DNA of 64,000 bases from Paraburkholderia sp. Tr-20389. Lineage in GTDB: Bacteria > Pseudomonadota > Gammaproteobacteria > Burkholderiales > Burkholderiaceae. The stretch lies in assembly GCF_017104565.1 (NCBI RefSeq), contig NZ_JAAGPD010000006.1, positions 226,129-290,128 on the forward strand, in the 5' to 3' direction. The notes below the pieces were generated by a model. The model was not told where the DNA came from and did not search any database. It saw nothing but the letters and a program-made list of their open reading frames with translations. This document shows, one piece after another, positions 7,630-14,749 of the stretch (positions are counted from its first letter, which is position 1; every line of letters begins with the position of its first letter). The translations under genes and the position numbers were made by a program.

Positions 7630-8932
7630 TTGCTGCTCCCTCCACCGTCTTCAGGGACGCCCGCAGTGCCGACGAGATTTCTACGGCGCGCAGAGACAGG
7701 ATGCTGAACGAGCCCGCATCACCGAGCCCGTGCGAGGATTCGCACAGCCCGTTCACGAAGAACGGCGGCGTTCCGTCCACATCACGTGGCTGCAGTGAGT
7801 AGTTCCGGTTGATTTGCAAGCCTCCGTTCCGATCCGCTGCGAATGCGGCGCGAATGCCGGTCATCAGCGGATGAATCGGTTCCTCGGCCAGACCTCGCCC
7901 GAAGTTCTTGAAGCCGGTGGCCAGAACCACGGCATCCACCTGCAGGGATTGCCTTGCGCCGGTAAGCCGCTCGAGTATCTCGATGCGATAGCGGTCGCCT
8001 TCACGCTCGCACGCCTCGACCTCGTGGCTGCGATGCATCCGGATAACCTCTTTGCCTTCGATCCTTTGCGCATACAGCCTCAGATAGAGCTTATGGATCA
8101 CGTCGCCGTCGGCGGACGAGTAGTTTGTCGCCTTGAGTTCTGCGTTGAGTATCCGTTTGCCCTCGTCGCTCGCGTTGTAGTAGTAGTCGACGAACTCAGG
8201 GAAATAGACCTCTTCGCTAAACGGACTCGTATCCTTGAGACGGAATGAGTAAGCGCGATGCACGGCGTGCACCGTTGATGCGGGAAAGCGCGCGGCCAGA
8301 TCGAGCACAAGCTCGGCAGCACTTTGGCTACCTCCGATCACCGCGATGGCTCCGCCAGCTTCGAGTCTGTCGGCTACCAGCGTAAGCGACTGCTCGTAAC
8401 GAGTCAGATGAAAGACGTCCGGACCGGCCGCTGGCTCGAATACCTGCGGAATGTTCGGCGTACGCCCGGGTGCGAGCACGACGCTGCGCGCATACCACGT
8501 TGCATCGCAAGACTCGATGCGATAAAGGAGCTCACCCTTGACCGTTGTGAGGCTGATCGACTGCACATCCACGCCGTACCGCACGTGCTGCGCAAAATGC
8601 CGGGCCACCCACACCACGTAGTCGGCATACTCGCGTCTTAACGGGAATGTGATTCCTAGGTTAAGAAAATCGAATAGCCGCTTGTGGACGTGGAGATAGT
8701 TCGTGAATGAATAGTAGCTACGCGGATTGGCCGGAGTGACCAGGTCGCGCAGCGGATGATTCTGGATGTCAGAGTCATCCAGCAGCATTTCTCGCTGCCA
8801 GCCAGGTGACTGATGCCGCTCTAGAAACACGTAACTGCCGTCAAATCCGCGCTCTTCGAGTGCAACGGCAAGCGCAATGTTGGCGGGTCCGAATCCGATG
8901 CCGACGAAATCCAGTACGTTCATGTTTGTCAC
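7619..8932 (-). CDS. L-lysine/L-ornithine-type N-monooxygenase
   Basis: A 437-residue class B flavin N-hydroxylase of the PvdA/IucD type. The FAD motif GIGFGPAN lies at 11-18, the conserved DDSDIQNHPLRDLVTP segment at 52-67, the NADPH motif GGSQSAAE at 200-207, and the late ATGF at about 352. The family adds one oxygen to the side-chain amino group of ornithine, lysine or diaminobutyrate. Siderophore genes are not adjacent; instead the gene sits between a MetRS-like gene and a DAO-type oxidase, as in hydrazine pathways, where the N-hydroxy amino acid is the N-N coupling partner. The GTG at 8932 has an AGG about 10 bases upstream; the ATG at 8923 is the alternative. Confidence 0.92.
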   Translation of the reverse strand: MTNMNVLDFVGIGFGPANIALAVALEERGFDGSYVFLERHQSPGWQREMLLDDSDIQNHPLRDLVTPANPRSYYSFTNYLHVHKRLFDFLNLGITFPLRREYADYVVWVARHFAQHVRYGVDVQSISLTTVKGELLYRIESCDATWYARSVVLAPGRTPNIPQVFEPAAGPDVFHLTRYEQSLTLVADRLEAGGAIAVIGGSQSAAELVLDLAARFPASTVHAVHRAYSFRLKDTSPFSEEVYFPEFVDYYYNASDEGKRILNAELKATNYSSADGDVIHKLYLRLYAQRIEGKEVIRMHRSHEVEACEREGDRYRIEILERLTGARQSLQVDAVVLATGFKNFGRGLAEEPIHPLMTGIRAAFAADRNGGLQINRNYSLQPRDVDGTPPFFVNGLCESSHGLGDAGSFSILSLRAVEISSALRASLKTVEGAAIEA

Positions 8933-8953
8933 GATTTGTATACCTGTGCGGGA

Positions 8954-10534
8954 TTAGATCAAGGCAGCCATGGGCTTTGACAGAGACCAGGTGAGATCAG
9001 TAATCTCAGGTTGAACCTCCCAACCTGTGATACTCGGCATCTCCAGACGCACCCTGATGCCCGCCGCGCTTTCCGGCATGAGAGGAGCGAGAACCACTGG
9101 CAGCACGTTCGCGACCAGCCCGTAAACAAAGGCTACCTGCTGACGGCCGATCGACGGCACCACGTCGGAGAGACAGTTCGATGCATAGATCAGTAGCGCA
9201 CTGACGTGTTCAGCAATGCGCTGCGGGCTGAACTTCTCAACCGTATAAAACTGTTCGAAGCGGTCCAAAATCGACTGCAATTCAGTACGTTGTTCGGCCG
9301 TCACCTCGAGTCGGTCGCCTGGTCGTACGCCCGCACGTGCGGCCGCATCGATCAACTGCGCGTCGACCTTGCGCCACGGCGAGATCAATCGAGCGTCTAG
9401 AAGTTTGTCCATTCCCGCACGCGTAAAATTGACCTTCTGATGCTCGGGGTTGCTGAGTGCTAGGTAATATCGCACACGATCTTTCGGCACTTCAGCTAAC
9501 AGATCACGGCCCCAGATAAGGTTGCGCTTGCTTGTCGAGAACTTGAAGTTCTCGAATTCATAGAACTCGTTTGTCACGATGAAGTCCGGTTGCCGCATTC
9601 GCCCGTCGGCAAACGACATTGCCAAGTGCACCAGCGCGAAAAAGAACGAGTTGTCGTAACCGAGAAACTGCACGATGCGGGTGTCCGCGGTACGCTCCCA
9701 GTGCAATGAGCCGTCGTGACGTTTGCCTGCTGCGATCTCGGCTGCATGGATCAGCCCCGGCATCATTTCCGCCCACACGTTGAACACCTGTCCCTCGTGT
9801 CCCGGGATCTGTGCTGGAATCCCCCAATCCGAGACATATGTGACCGGATAGTCGGGCAGCGGGCGGGCGAGCAACTCGTCCACCAGTTGCAGCAAATGCG
9901 GCCGCCAGTGCTTCGACTTCTCCGAGAAGAACCGCGTGATTTCCTGACGATAGCGTTCCAACTCGAGTACGAACAGCTTCACTTCGGAGCGAACGAGTCC
10001 GTGCTTTGGTGCGATCGCGTTACGAGGAAGCTTGAGGGTCGTGGCATCGTTCGGATGGCCACAGTTCTCGCAGATCGCGCCAGCAGTCTCGGCAAAGCAC
10101 ACAGCGCAATGTCCACGCAGGTAGGACTCGAATATCATTGAGCCGTCCACCGCATCCGTCCAGACGTGCTTGGTCTTCGACGTCAGCTTTCCGTGCTCGT
10201 AGAGCCGCTGGAAAAACTTCTGGACGAATGCGACGTGTTCAGCATCCGGGTTGTGAAATGTGTCTGCTTCGATACCCGCCATTTCCAACGTTTCGCGAAT
10301 CTTGTCGGCATAGTCATCGGCCAGCGCCATCGGCATCGCATTCATCTTTGCCGCCGTGGAAACGACATAGGTCTGGTTGTGATCCGAGTAAGAGACGTAA
10401 GCTGCCGTCTCGTTCTTCAGTCTTAGGTATCGCGTATAAATATCGGCACCGAGATACGGGCCGCAGATGTGACCGACATGCAGGTCACCATTCGGGGTGG
10501 GGGGCGTCGCAGTGACGATTGTCGTTCTTGTCAT
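8954..10534 (-). CDS. Methionyl-tRNA-synthetase-like protein, putative hydrazine synthetase catalytic half
   Basis: A 526-residue class I aaRS-like protein. It keeps the HIGH-type HVGH (19-22), a KMSKS-type KFSTSKR (331-337), and two CxxC pairs of the zinc knuckle (Cys143/146 and Cys155/158). The methionine-pocket region differs from housekeeping MetRS: the usual VWLDAP segment reads NVWAEMMPG (252-260). The protein is short and shows no EMAP/tRNA-binding tail. In hydrazine synthetases the MetRS-like domain activates an amino acid as adenylate and esterifies it to the N-hydroxyl of the partner, and the cupin domain then rearranges the ester to the N-N bond. Those enzymes are typically cupin-MetRS fusions; here the two parts are separate neighbours. 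A translation role is unlikely given the operon. Confidence 0.88.
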   Translation of the reverse strand: MTRTTIVTATPPTPNGDLHVGHICGPYLGADIYTRYLRLKNETAAYVSYSDHNQTYVVSTAAKMNAMPMALADDYADKIRETLEMAGIEADTFHNPDAEHVAFVQKFFQRLYEHGKLTSKTKHVWTDAVDGSMIFESYLRGHCAVCFAETAGAICENCGHPNDATTLKLPRNAIAPKHGLVRSEVKLFVLELERYRQEITRFFSEKSKHWRPHLLQLVDELLARPLPDYPVTYVSDWGIPAQIPGHEGQVFNVWAEMMPGLIHAAEIAAGKRHDGSLHWERTADTRIVQFLGYDNSFFFALVHLAMSFADGRMRQPDFIVTNEFYEFENFKFSTSKRNLIWGRDLLAEVPKDRVRYYLALSNPEHQKVNFTRAGMDKLLDARLISPWRKVDAQLIDAAARAGVRPGDRLEVTAEQRTELQSILDRFEQFYTVEKFSPQRIAEHVSALLIYASNCLSDVVPSIGRQQVAFVYGLVANVLPVVLAPLMPESAAGIRVRLEMPSITGWEVQPEITDLTWSLSKPMAALI

Positions 10535-10625
10535 CTTCCACTCTCGGATTTTTGCCTCTCTAACATATTTTTAGTAAGGTATCCAAACTTAGATGATTAT
10601 CATAAAGTCGTATTCCTGTTGCCTT

Positions 10626-10967
10626 TCAGGCGGATGTTGGCGCTCCCCACCAGATGCAAAGCAGCTCAAGCGGCGTTGTCGACGAGACGTTTCTCAGCTT
10701 GTGAGTGCTGAAACGCGGCAGATAGATCATGTCGCCCTTCTCGACAGCGCATCGCTCACCCTCGACTTCCATCTCACCGTTTCCCGACAAGATCAGGAAC
10801 GTTTCTTCTTCGTCGTGATCGTGAGGAGTGGATGCCTGATCAGGAGCGATCGTCATCCATGCACCTCCCCACGAGGGAGTAGTAACGCCATCCCACGGAT
10901 ACAGCCGACGGAAGTCCCCGCCGTATTCCGCTTTGACCACGTCAGTGCTGGCTTTCCGTACCTTCAT
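10626..10967 (-). CDS. Single-domain cupin, putative N-N bond-forming partner of the MetRS-like protein
   Basis: A 113-residue cupin with both metal motifs: TPHDHDEEETFLILSGNG (His49, His51, Glu55) and GDMIYLPRFSTHKLRN (His89), giving a complete 3-His/1-Glu site. The ATG at 10967 is chosen because GAGGA lies just upstream and it starts 13 bases after the dioxygenase stop; the longer frame from 11027 would overlap that gene. Its size equals the cupin domain fused to the N-terminus of known hydrazine synthetases (Spb40 type), where a metal-bound cupin catalyses rearrangement of the aminoacyl-O-N ester into a hydrazine. The neighbour MetRS-like gene follows after 91 bases. A role as a trans-acting half of that enzyme is inferred. 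Confidence 0.85.
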   Translation of the reverse strand: MKVRKASTDVVKAEYGGDFRRLYPWDGVTTPSWGGAWMTIAPDQASTPHDHDEEETFLILSGNGEMEVEGERCAVEKGDMIYLPRFSTHKLRNVSSTTPLELLCIWWGAPTSA

Positions 10968-10980
10968 TTGCGCGTCCTCG

Positions 10981-11961
10981 TTAGAAAGAATGATCGACCG
11001 AAGGGTTCGACAACAGACCCCAAACACTTATCAGGTCGTCGGCTCCAATCATCGACTCGTGACGCGTACCATAGATTCGCTTCAGCCACCGCCACCCTGC
11101 AACTTCTCCACGGCCGTGAATGCAGCGATTGTTGTTGAAGATGAGCAATTCTCCGGGCTGCAGGACGATTCGGCGGCATGCAGTCTGTGCAAGCGCCTTG
11201 AGCTCGGCAATCGCCGCTTCCGCCCGCTTGTCTGTCGACTGCGTGAACACGGCCCAGCGGATTTCGTCGAAGCCGTCCACGCTTTTGATCACCGGCGAAT
11301 TCGTCGCGAAAATCTTGTATTTGTTGAGGTTGAACGAATCAGCATGTCGAAAATCGAAGATGCTTTGGCGCAATACGTTCAACGTTTCGGTCGGCAAGCT
11401 GCGTTTGATCTCGCCAATCGTCAGCAAATGTGTCGCGGTTTCGGAGTCGTTGTTGATACTCACGAGTGTGAGCACTTCAGGGCGCCCGACCCGGGGCAGA
11501 AAAGGATTGTCGACATGAAAGCCGAACTCGATTCGTCCCGCGTTCGATTGCGCGTTTTCCGACCCGGGAATGGGACATACATCATGCAGGATGGCACCGC
11601 CCTTCTCTTCCCGATATCCGAAATTTCGCAAACCGACATTTCCGGTCAGACCGGCGAGGATGGCCGAAGTAAATGGCGTTTCGCTCGTCGCCCACTTCTC
11701 GGTCGGTTGGTCGACGGGAAGATTCCGCAGAATGAAAAATGGTTCATCCGTCTCGAATAGCTGATTCCTGACGCGCTCGACAGGAATACCAGCCTCGCGT
11801 ATCGCCGCAGCGAATCGCGTGTTCTTTCGATCGAATTCCAAGCGAACCTCCCGACTGATCGCCGCTCGCAGACCATCGCGGCTTGAGTCGTTCAGCGTAT
11901 ATTCGTATTCGCTGGAGACATGACAAGTCTCAACTCGCTTTGCATCGATATCTTCTCTCAT
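10981..11961 (-). CDS. Fe(II)/2-oxoglutarate dioxygenase, clavaminate-synthase-like/TauD superfamily (first gene of operon)
   Basis: A 326-residue enzyme with the iron-binding facial triad FGFHVDNP (His149, Asp151) and distal His282 in NNNRCIHGRG, plus a 2-oxoglutarate-binding Arg in the following WLKRIYGTRH segment. Length and motif spacing match the clavaminate-synthase-like group, which includes beta-hydroxylases of free amino acids such as arginine and asparagine. The ATG at 11961 follows AGGGG; the longer frame starting with TTG at 11985 lacks a site. As first gene of the operon it may hydroxylate or desaturate the amino acid precursor or the final product; the sequence does not say which. 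Confidence 0.87.
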   Translation of the reverse strand: MREDIDAKRVETCHVSSEYEYTLNDSSRDGLRAAISREVRLEFDRKNTRFAAAIREAGIPVERVRNQLFETDEPFFILRNLPVDQPTEKWATSETPFTSAILAGLTGNVGLRNFGYREEKGGAILHDVCPIPGSENAQSNAGRIEFGFHVDNPFLPRVGRPEVLTLVSINNDSETATHLLTIGEIKRSLPTETLNVLRQSIFDFRHADSFNLNKYKIFATNSPVIKSVDGFDEIRWAVFTQSTDKRAEAAIAELKALAQTACRRIVLQPGELLIFNNNRCIHGRGEVAGWRWLKRIYGTRHESMIGADDLISVWGLLSNPSVDHSF

Positions 11962-11969
11962 GCGGTCCC

Positions 11970-12011
11970 CTAAAAAAATAAGCAACGCTTCTTTAGCATT
12001 CTTTGCGTTGC
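11970..12011 (-). terminator. Hairpin plus U-tract just upstream of the operon's first gene
   Basis: On the minus strand GCAACGC (12011-12005) pairs with GCGTTGC (11988-11982) around a 16-base loop and is followed by TTATTTTTTTA (11981-11971). The A/T tract ends next to the AGGGG ribosome-binding site of the dioxygenase gene. The structure looks like an intrinsic terminator. It could stop read-through from the IS relic upstream or, if the promoter lies before it, act as a leader attenuator. The stem is only 7 bp, so strength is uncertain. Confidence 0.5.
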
Positions 12012-12179
12012 GGGTGTGCTACTGGCTAAGGAAACATTGATCAATGAGCCGATCGCAGTTGGTTTGGCGCTTGTGGTTCGAAATTTTTAAAGCGAGAAGG
12101 CCACCGAGGAAAAATCTGAGTACTTGCTCCGCCGACTTCCTGCTTTTTGAACTCAAGACAGACTTCTCACCTGACACTG

Positions 12180-12619
12180 TCACAGCCGCGTACGCGCTGT
12201 CACAAGGTTCGCCACCGCGAACAGGCAGAACGGCCGCTCCGTGCCGGACCAGTCCTCGGCAGCGCACTTCGCGATGTCGGAACAGGTTCTTGACGACATA
12301 GATTGGGGGGATTGGCCCACGTGCGAATCTGCGCCTTGGTGCATCTTCGGGGCACAACCATTTATGGAATTCTTGGCCGACGGGGACGCCATCGAGGATG
12401 GCCCTATCCACGATACGTCCCTTCCTTCATCATCAGCCCGCGCTCACATAGCTCGATCCCGATCTCATCTAACAGCATTTGCGTCAGCTCATCTTCAACC
12501 AGTAGGTGCCGGATTCTCGGCAGTGCGGTGGCGTCAGATACGTTCCCGCGTACCAGATCGGTGCTTAGCACGCGTGTAGAGCGTGGCCTCAACAACTTGT
12601 TCGATCCTTGCAAGCTCAT
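12180..12619 (-). pseudogene. IS5-family transposase relic
   Basis: Two overlapping minus-strand frames carry recognisable IS5-group transposase pieces. The first (12619-12404) reads NVSDATALPRIRHLLVEDEL, then ...ELCERGLMMKEGT, like the family DATTILxFRHLLE and ...LxxRGLMLKxGT. The second (12392-12180) reads MASPSAKNS...APKMHQ, like IxAPSSTKN...DPEMHQ, and ends ...FCLFAVANLVTAR, like the family LFALANLWMAR. The reading frame changes between them and the middle (AHIGVD, DDE core) is missing. It is a degraded copy on the upstream side of the N-N bond operon. From 12620 to 12863 I see only AT-rich sequence without a gene. Confidence 0.6.
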
Positions 12620-12863
12620 CAGTCAATTTTTTTGCACTATATAGGGTCGGACGCCGTACCTGCACTAACAGTATCGATAGGTTTTTGGGATTGAATATTG
12701 GTGTACGAGGCACAATTCCTCGCCTCGTTTAAGTATTTTTAACATTTAACGGAAGCATCTAATTCGACATCCTAATTGATCGAAATATCTAACTAGTGAT
12801 CGCTTGAGGAAACGGAAAATAAAGCGCGTTTAGCTGCAGCTCCCAAGGAGCGGGGGTAGCCGG

Positions 12864-13180
12864 TTATGGTTCGGCGAATGCCTCGTCCATCTGCCGGTAG
12901 CGTTTGATTTCGTCGCTCTGGAGGTAGATCGATGTCGTCGCGATCAAGACGAGGCGCAAATTGTCGCGCACTGCCGTCAGCTCCGCACCGCGGGTGAGTG
13001 CATGCGTGGCGTGGGTGTCCCGCGTCCAGTGCGGGCTGGCGCGTCGCAGTTTTTCGGCTAGCACAGGATGGATTTGTGCCAATCACATCGGCGGTCATGC
13101 GGAAAAAGCGACGCGCTATGTACCACAGACGGGAACGGGTGAGGCCCGTAGCACTGGCGCTGCGCATCAGCGTGCCGCCG
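12864..13180 (-). pseudogene. Tyrosine-recombinase (integrase) C-terminal relic, frameshifted
   Basis: Frame one (from about 13173) reads RLWYIARRFFRMTADVI, and a second frame (13082-12864) continues LAEKLRRASPHWTRDTHATH and then ALTRGAELTAVRDNLR, TTSIYLQSDE. Together they match the end of XerC/phage-type integrases (HWxRHTHATHAL...GAxLxxVRDNLRH...TTxxYLH). The HxxR box is kept as HWTR, but the segment after DNLR lacks the expected catalytic His, and the N-terminal half is absent. It marks an old integration event. Bases 13201-13415 hold nothing I can assign. Confidence 0.6.
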
Positions 13181-13415
13181 GAGCGGATGTATTCGTATCT
13201 GCGCGGCATCGTGAAGTCGGAAGACGTGATGAACCGCATTCTCCAGCTGGCGTGCGAACTGTTACCGCCTGGAGGGCGCAAGGCGCCGTGAATGGCGCGT
13301 CAGCCAGTGCCCCACTTTAAGGCGGGAAAGTCGTAAGCATTCAACCAAGGCCGTAGCCAAGATTGTTGACGAGTGTGGTCGAAGTGATTACGGTGCAATG
13401 CGCCTGCTCCTCAAC

Positions 13416-13654
13416 TTAATCGGCTTTTGCAGCCGCCAACGCTTCATCGCCCACCCTGCGCGGAATCAGATGGAAGTGCACGTGGTGTATTTTCTGTCCG
13501 GCAATAGACCCATTATTCGACCCTAAGTTGAATCCGCCGACTGTCGTATCTTCTGCGATGATGGCGTCGCGCATCCGCCGCCCAGGTTCGAACATCGCCG
13601 CCAGCTCGACGGGAGCAAGATCAAATGTATCGCAGACGTGCCGCCTTGGAAGAT
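13416..13654 (-). pseudogene. HIT-family hydrolase, C-terminal part, cut by an insertion sequence
   Basis: The fragment reads LPRRHVCDTFDLAPVELAAM, then EDTTVGGFNLGSNNGSIAGQ and the histidine-triad signature HHVHFHLIPRR, followed by a normal stop. HIT proteins are about 110-140 residues and bind nucleotides, hydrolysing alpha-phosphoramidates or dinucleotide polyphosphates. The N-terminal about 40 residues are missing because an IS is inserted at 13655-13657. Joining the sequence beyond the IS (from 14576) in the same frame does not restore a convincing HIT N-terminus, so the gene was probably damaged in more than one step. Confidence 0.75.
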
Positions 13655-14575
13655 TAAGAGACCGCTTCAAAAAGACCCCGAGGGGGCTGTTAACCTTATC
13701 GCCAAGCTGTTAACCTTGGTCGTCTGAACAACCGGAACCACGGGGATGGGCGCACCGATCATTGATGACGAACTATGGGCATTGATAGAGCCTTTGCTGC
13801 CACCGGCAAAACCCACGCCGCAAGAAATACCCAGGACGGCTCCCGGTTTCCAACCGGGCTGCACTGAACGGCTTCCTGTTCGTATTCAAGACCGGAATAC
13901 GCTGGTGCAACCTCTCGACCAAGCTGGGATTCGGCTCCGGGCCAACCTGCTGGAGGCGTTTGCGCGATTGGCAAAGGGCCGGCGTGTGGAGCGCGTTGCA
14001 CGAACTGCTGCTTGCGAAGTTACGCGAAGCCGGCGAACTCGATTTCTCACGGGCAGCGACCGATTCATCCTCGGTGCGAGCCGTTGGGGCGGGCGAAAAA
14101 CTGGCCCGAACCCCACCGATCGCTCGCGACCAGGTTCGAAGCATCACATCCTCGTCGACGCCAATGGCGTCCCCATCAGTGCCATCCTGACTGGCGCGAA
14201 TCGCAACGACGTTACCCAGTTGCTGCCGCTCATCGACGCGGTCCCGCCACTTCGCGGCGTACGCGGCCGACCGCTTCGCACGCCCAAAGTCATCTACGCA
14301 GATCGTGGCTATGACTCCGAGCCGCATCGTCAGCGGCTTCGTGCGCGCGGTATCGAACCGGTGATTGCCAGGCGCCGCACGGAACACGGCAGCGGACTCG
14401 GCAAGTCCCGTTGGGTGGTCGAACGTACTCACGCAGGCTGCACAATTTTCGCCGTCTTCGCATTCGCTTTGAGCGTCGAGCCGACATTCACGAGGCATTC
14501 CTTAAACTCGGTTGTGCGCTCGTCTGCTGGAACATCTTCAGACGTACCGAGCAGTCTTTTTGAAACGGTCTCTAA
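13655..14575. mobile_element. IS427-group (IS5 family) insertion sequence with TAA target duplication
   Basis: The element spans 13658-14572 (915 bp). Its ends are inverted repeats GAGACCGCTTCAAAAAGAC (13658-13676) and, at 14554-14572, GTCTTTTTGAAACGGTCTC, which differ at one position. It is bracketed by TAA at 13655-13657 and 14573-14575, the 3-bp TNA duplication typical of the IS427 group. A transposase reading frame lies inside on the plus strand. The intact termini and duplication show a relatively recent insertion, although the transposase has since been damaged. Confidence 0.88.
13746..14563 (+). pseudogene. IS427-like transposase, frameshifted
   Basis: The N-terminus MGAPIIDDELWALIEPLLPP is normal; around 13806-13822 the coding frame shifts by one to KKYPGRLPVSNRAALNGFLF, which continues to RDWQRAGVW and DFSRAATDSSSVRAVGAGEK. 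At the A5 run near 14096 it shifts back to TGPNPTDRSRPGSKHH and VIYADRGYDSE; this second shift fits the programmed -1 frameshift used by the IS427 group. A third shift, a missing base near 14430, precedes LHNFRRLRIRFERRADIHEA and the end WNIFRRTEQSF. The first and third are disabling, so the enzyme is dead unless supplied in trans. Confidence 0.8.
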
Positions 14576-14749
14576 GTAACGCGGCGCAGTTATTGGATCG
14601 GCGATGACAAGCGGCGCGTATCCGGCCCGGCAATGCGTTTTTTCTTCGTGGGGACTGAAATGTCCGCCGGGACCGGATCGTGCGCATAGCTATGCCCGCA
14701 GGAGTTGCACGGGCAAGCCATGCGCACATGGTGCGCAAAAGCGCTCTAA

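Noticed and set aside
7619-8932. Siderophore biosynthesis (ornithine hydroxylase)
   Set aside because: No NRPS, NIS synthetase, acyltransferase or siderophore receptor is adjacent; the iron genes start more than 13 kb away. The MetRS-like and cupin neighbours explain the gene better.
8954-10534. A housekeeping methionyl-tRNA synthetase
   Set aside because: The pocket segment (NVWAEMMPG) differs from the usual VWLDAP type and the gene lies inside a biosynthetic operon next to a cupin and N-monooxygenase.
12793-13320. Plus-strand hypothetical protein around 13.0-13.3 kb
   Set aside because: The minus strand shows integrase residues in the same place, so the plus-strand frame is probably a shadow.
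14538-14738. Possible N-terminal half of the HIT gene beyond the IS
   Set aside because: Joined across the TAA duplication the frame is open, but its sequence lacks the HIT N-terminal features, so it is not annotated as HIT.
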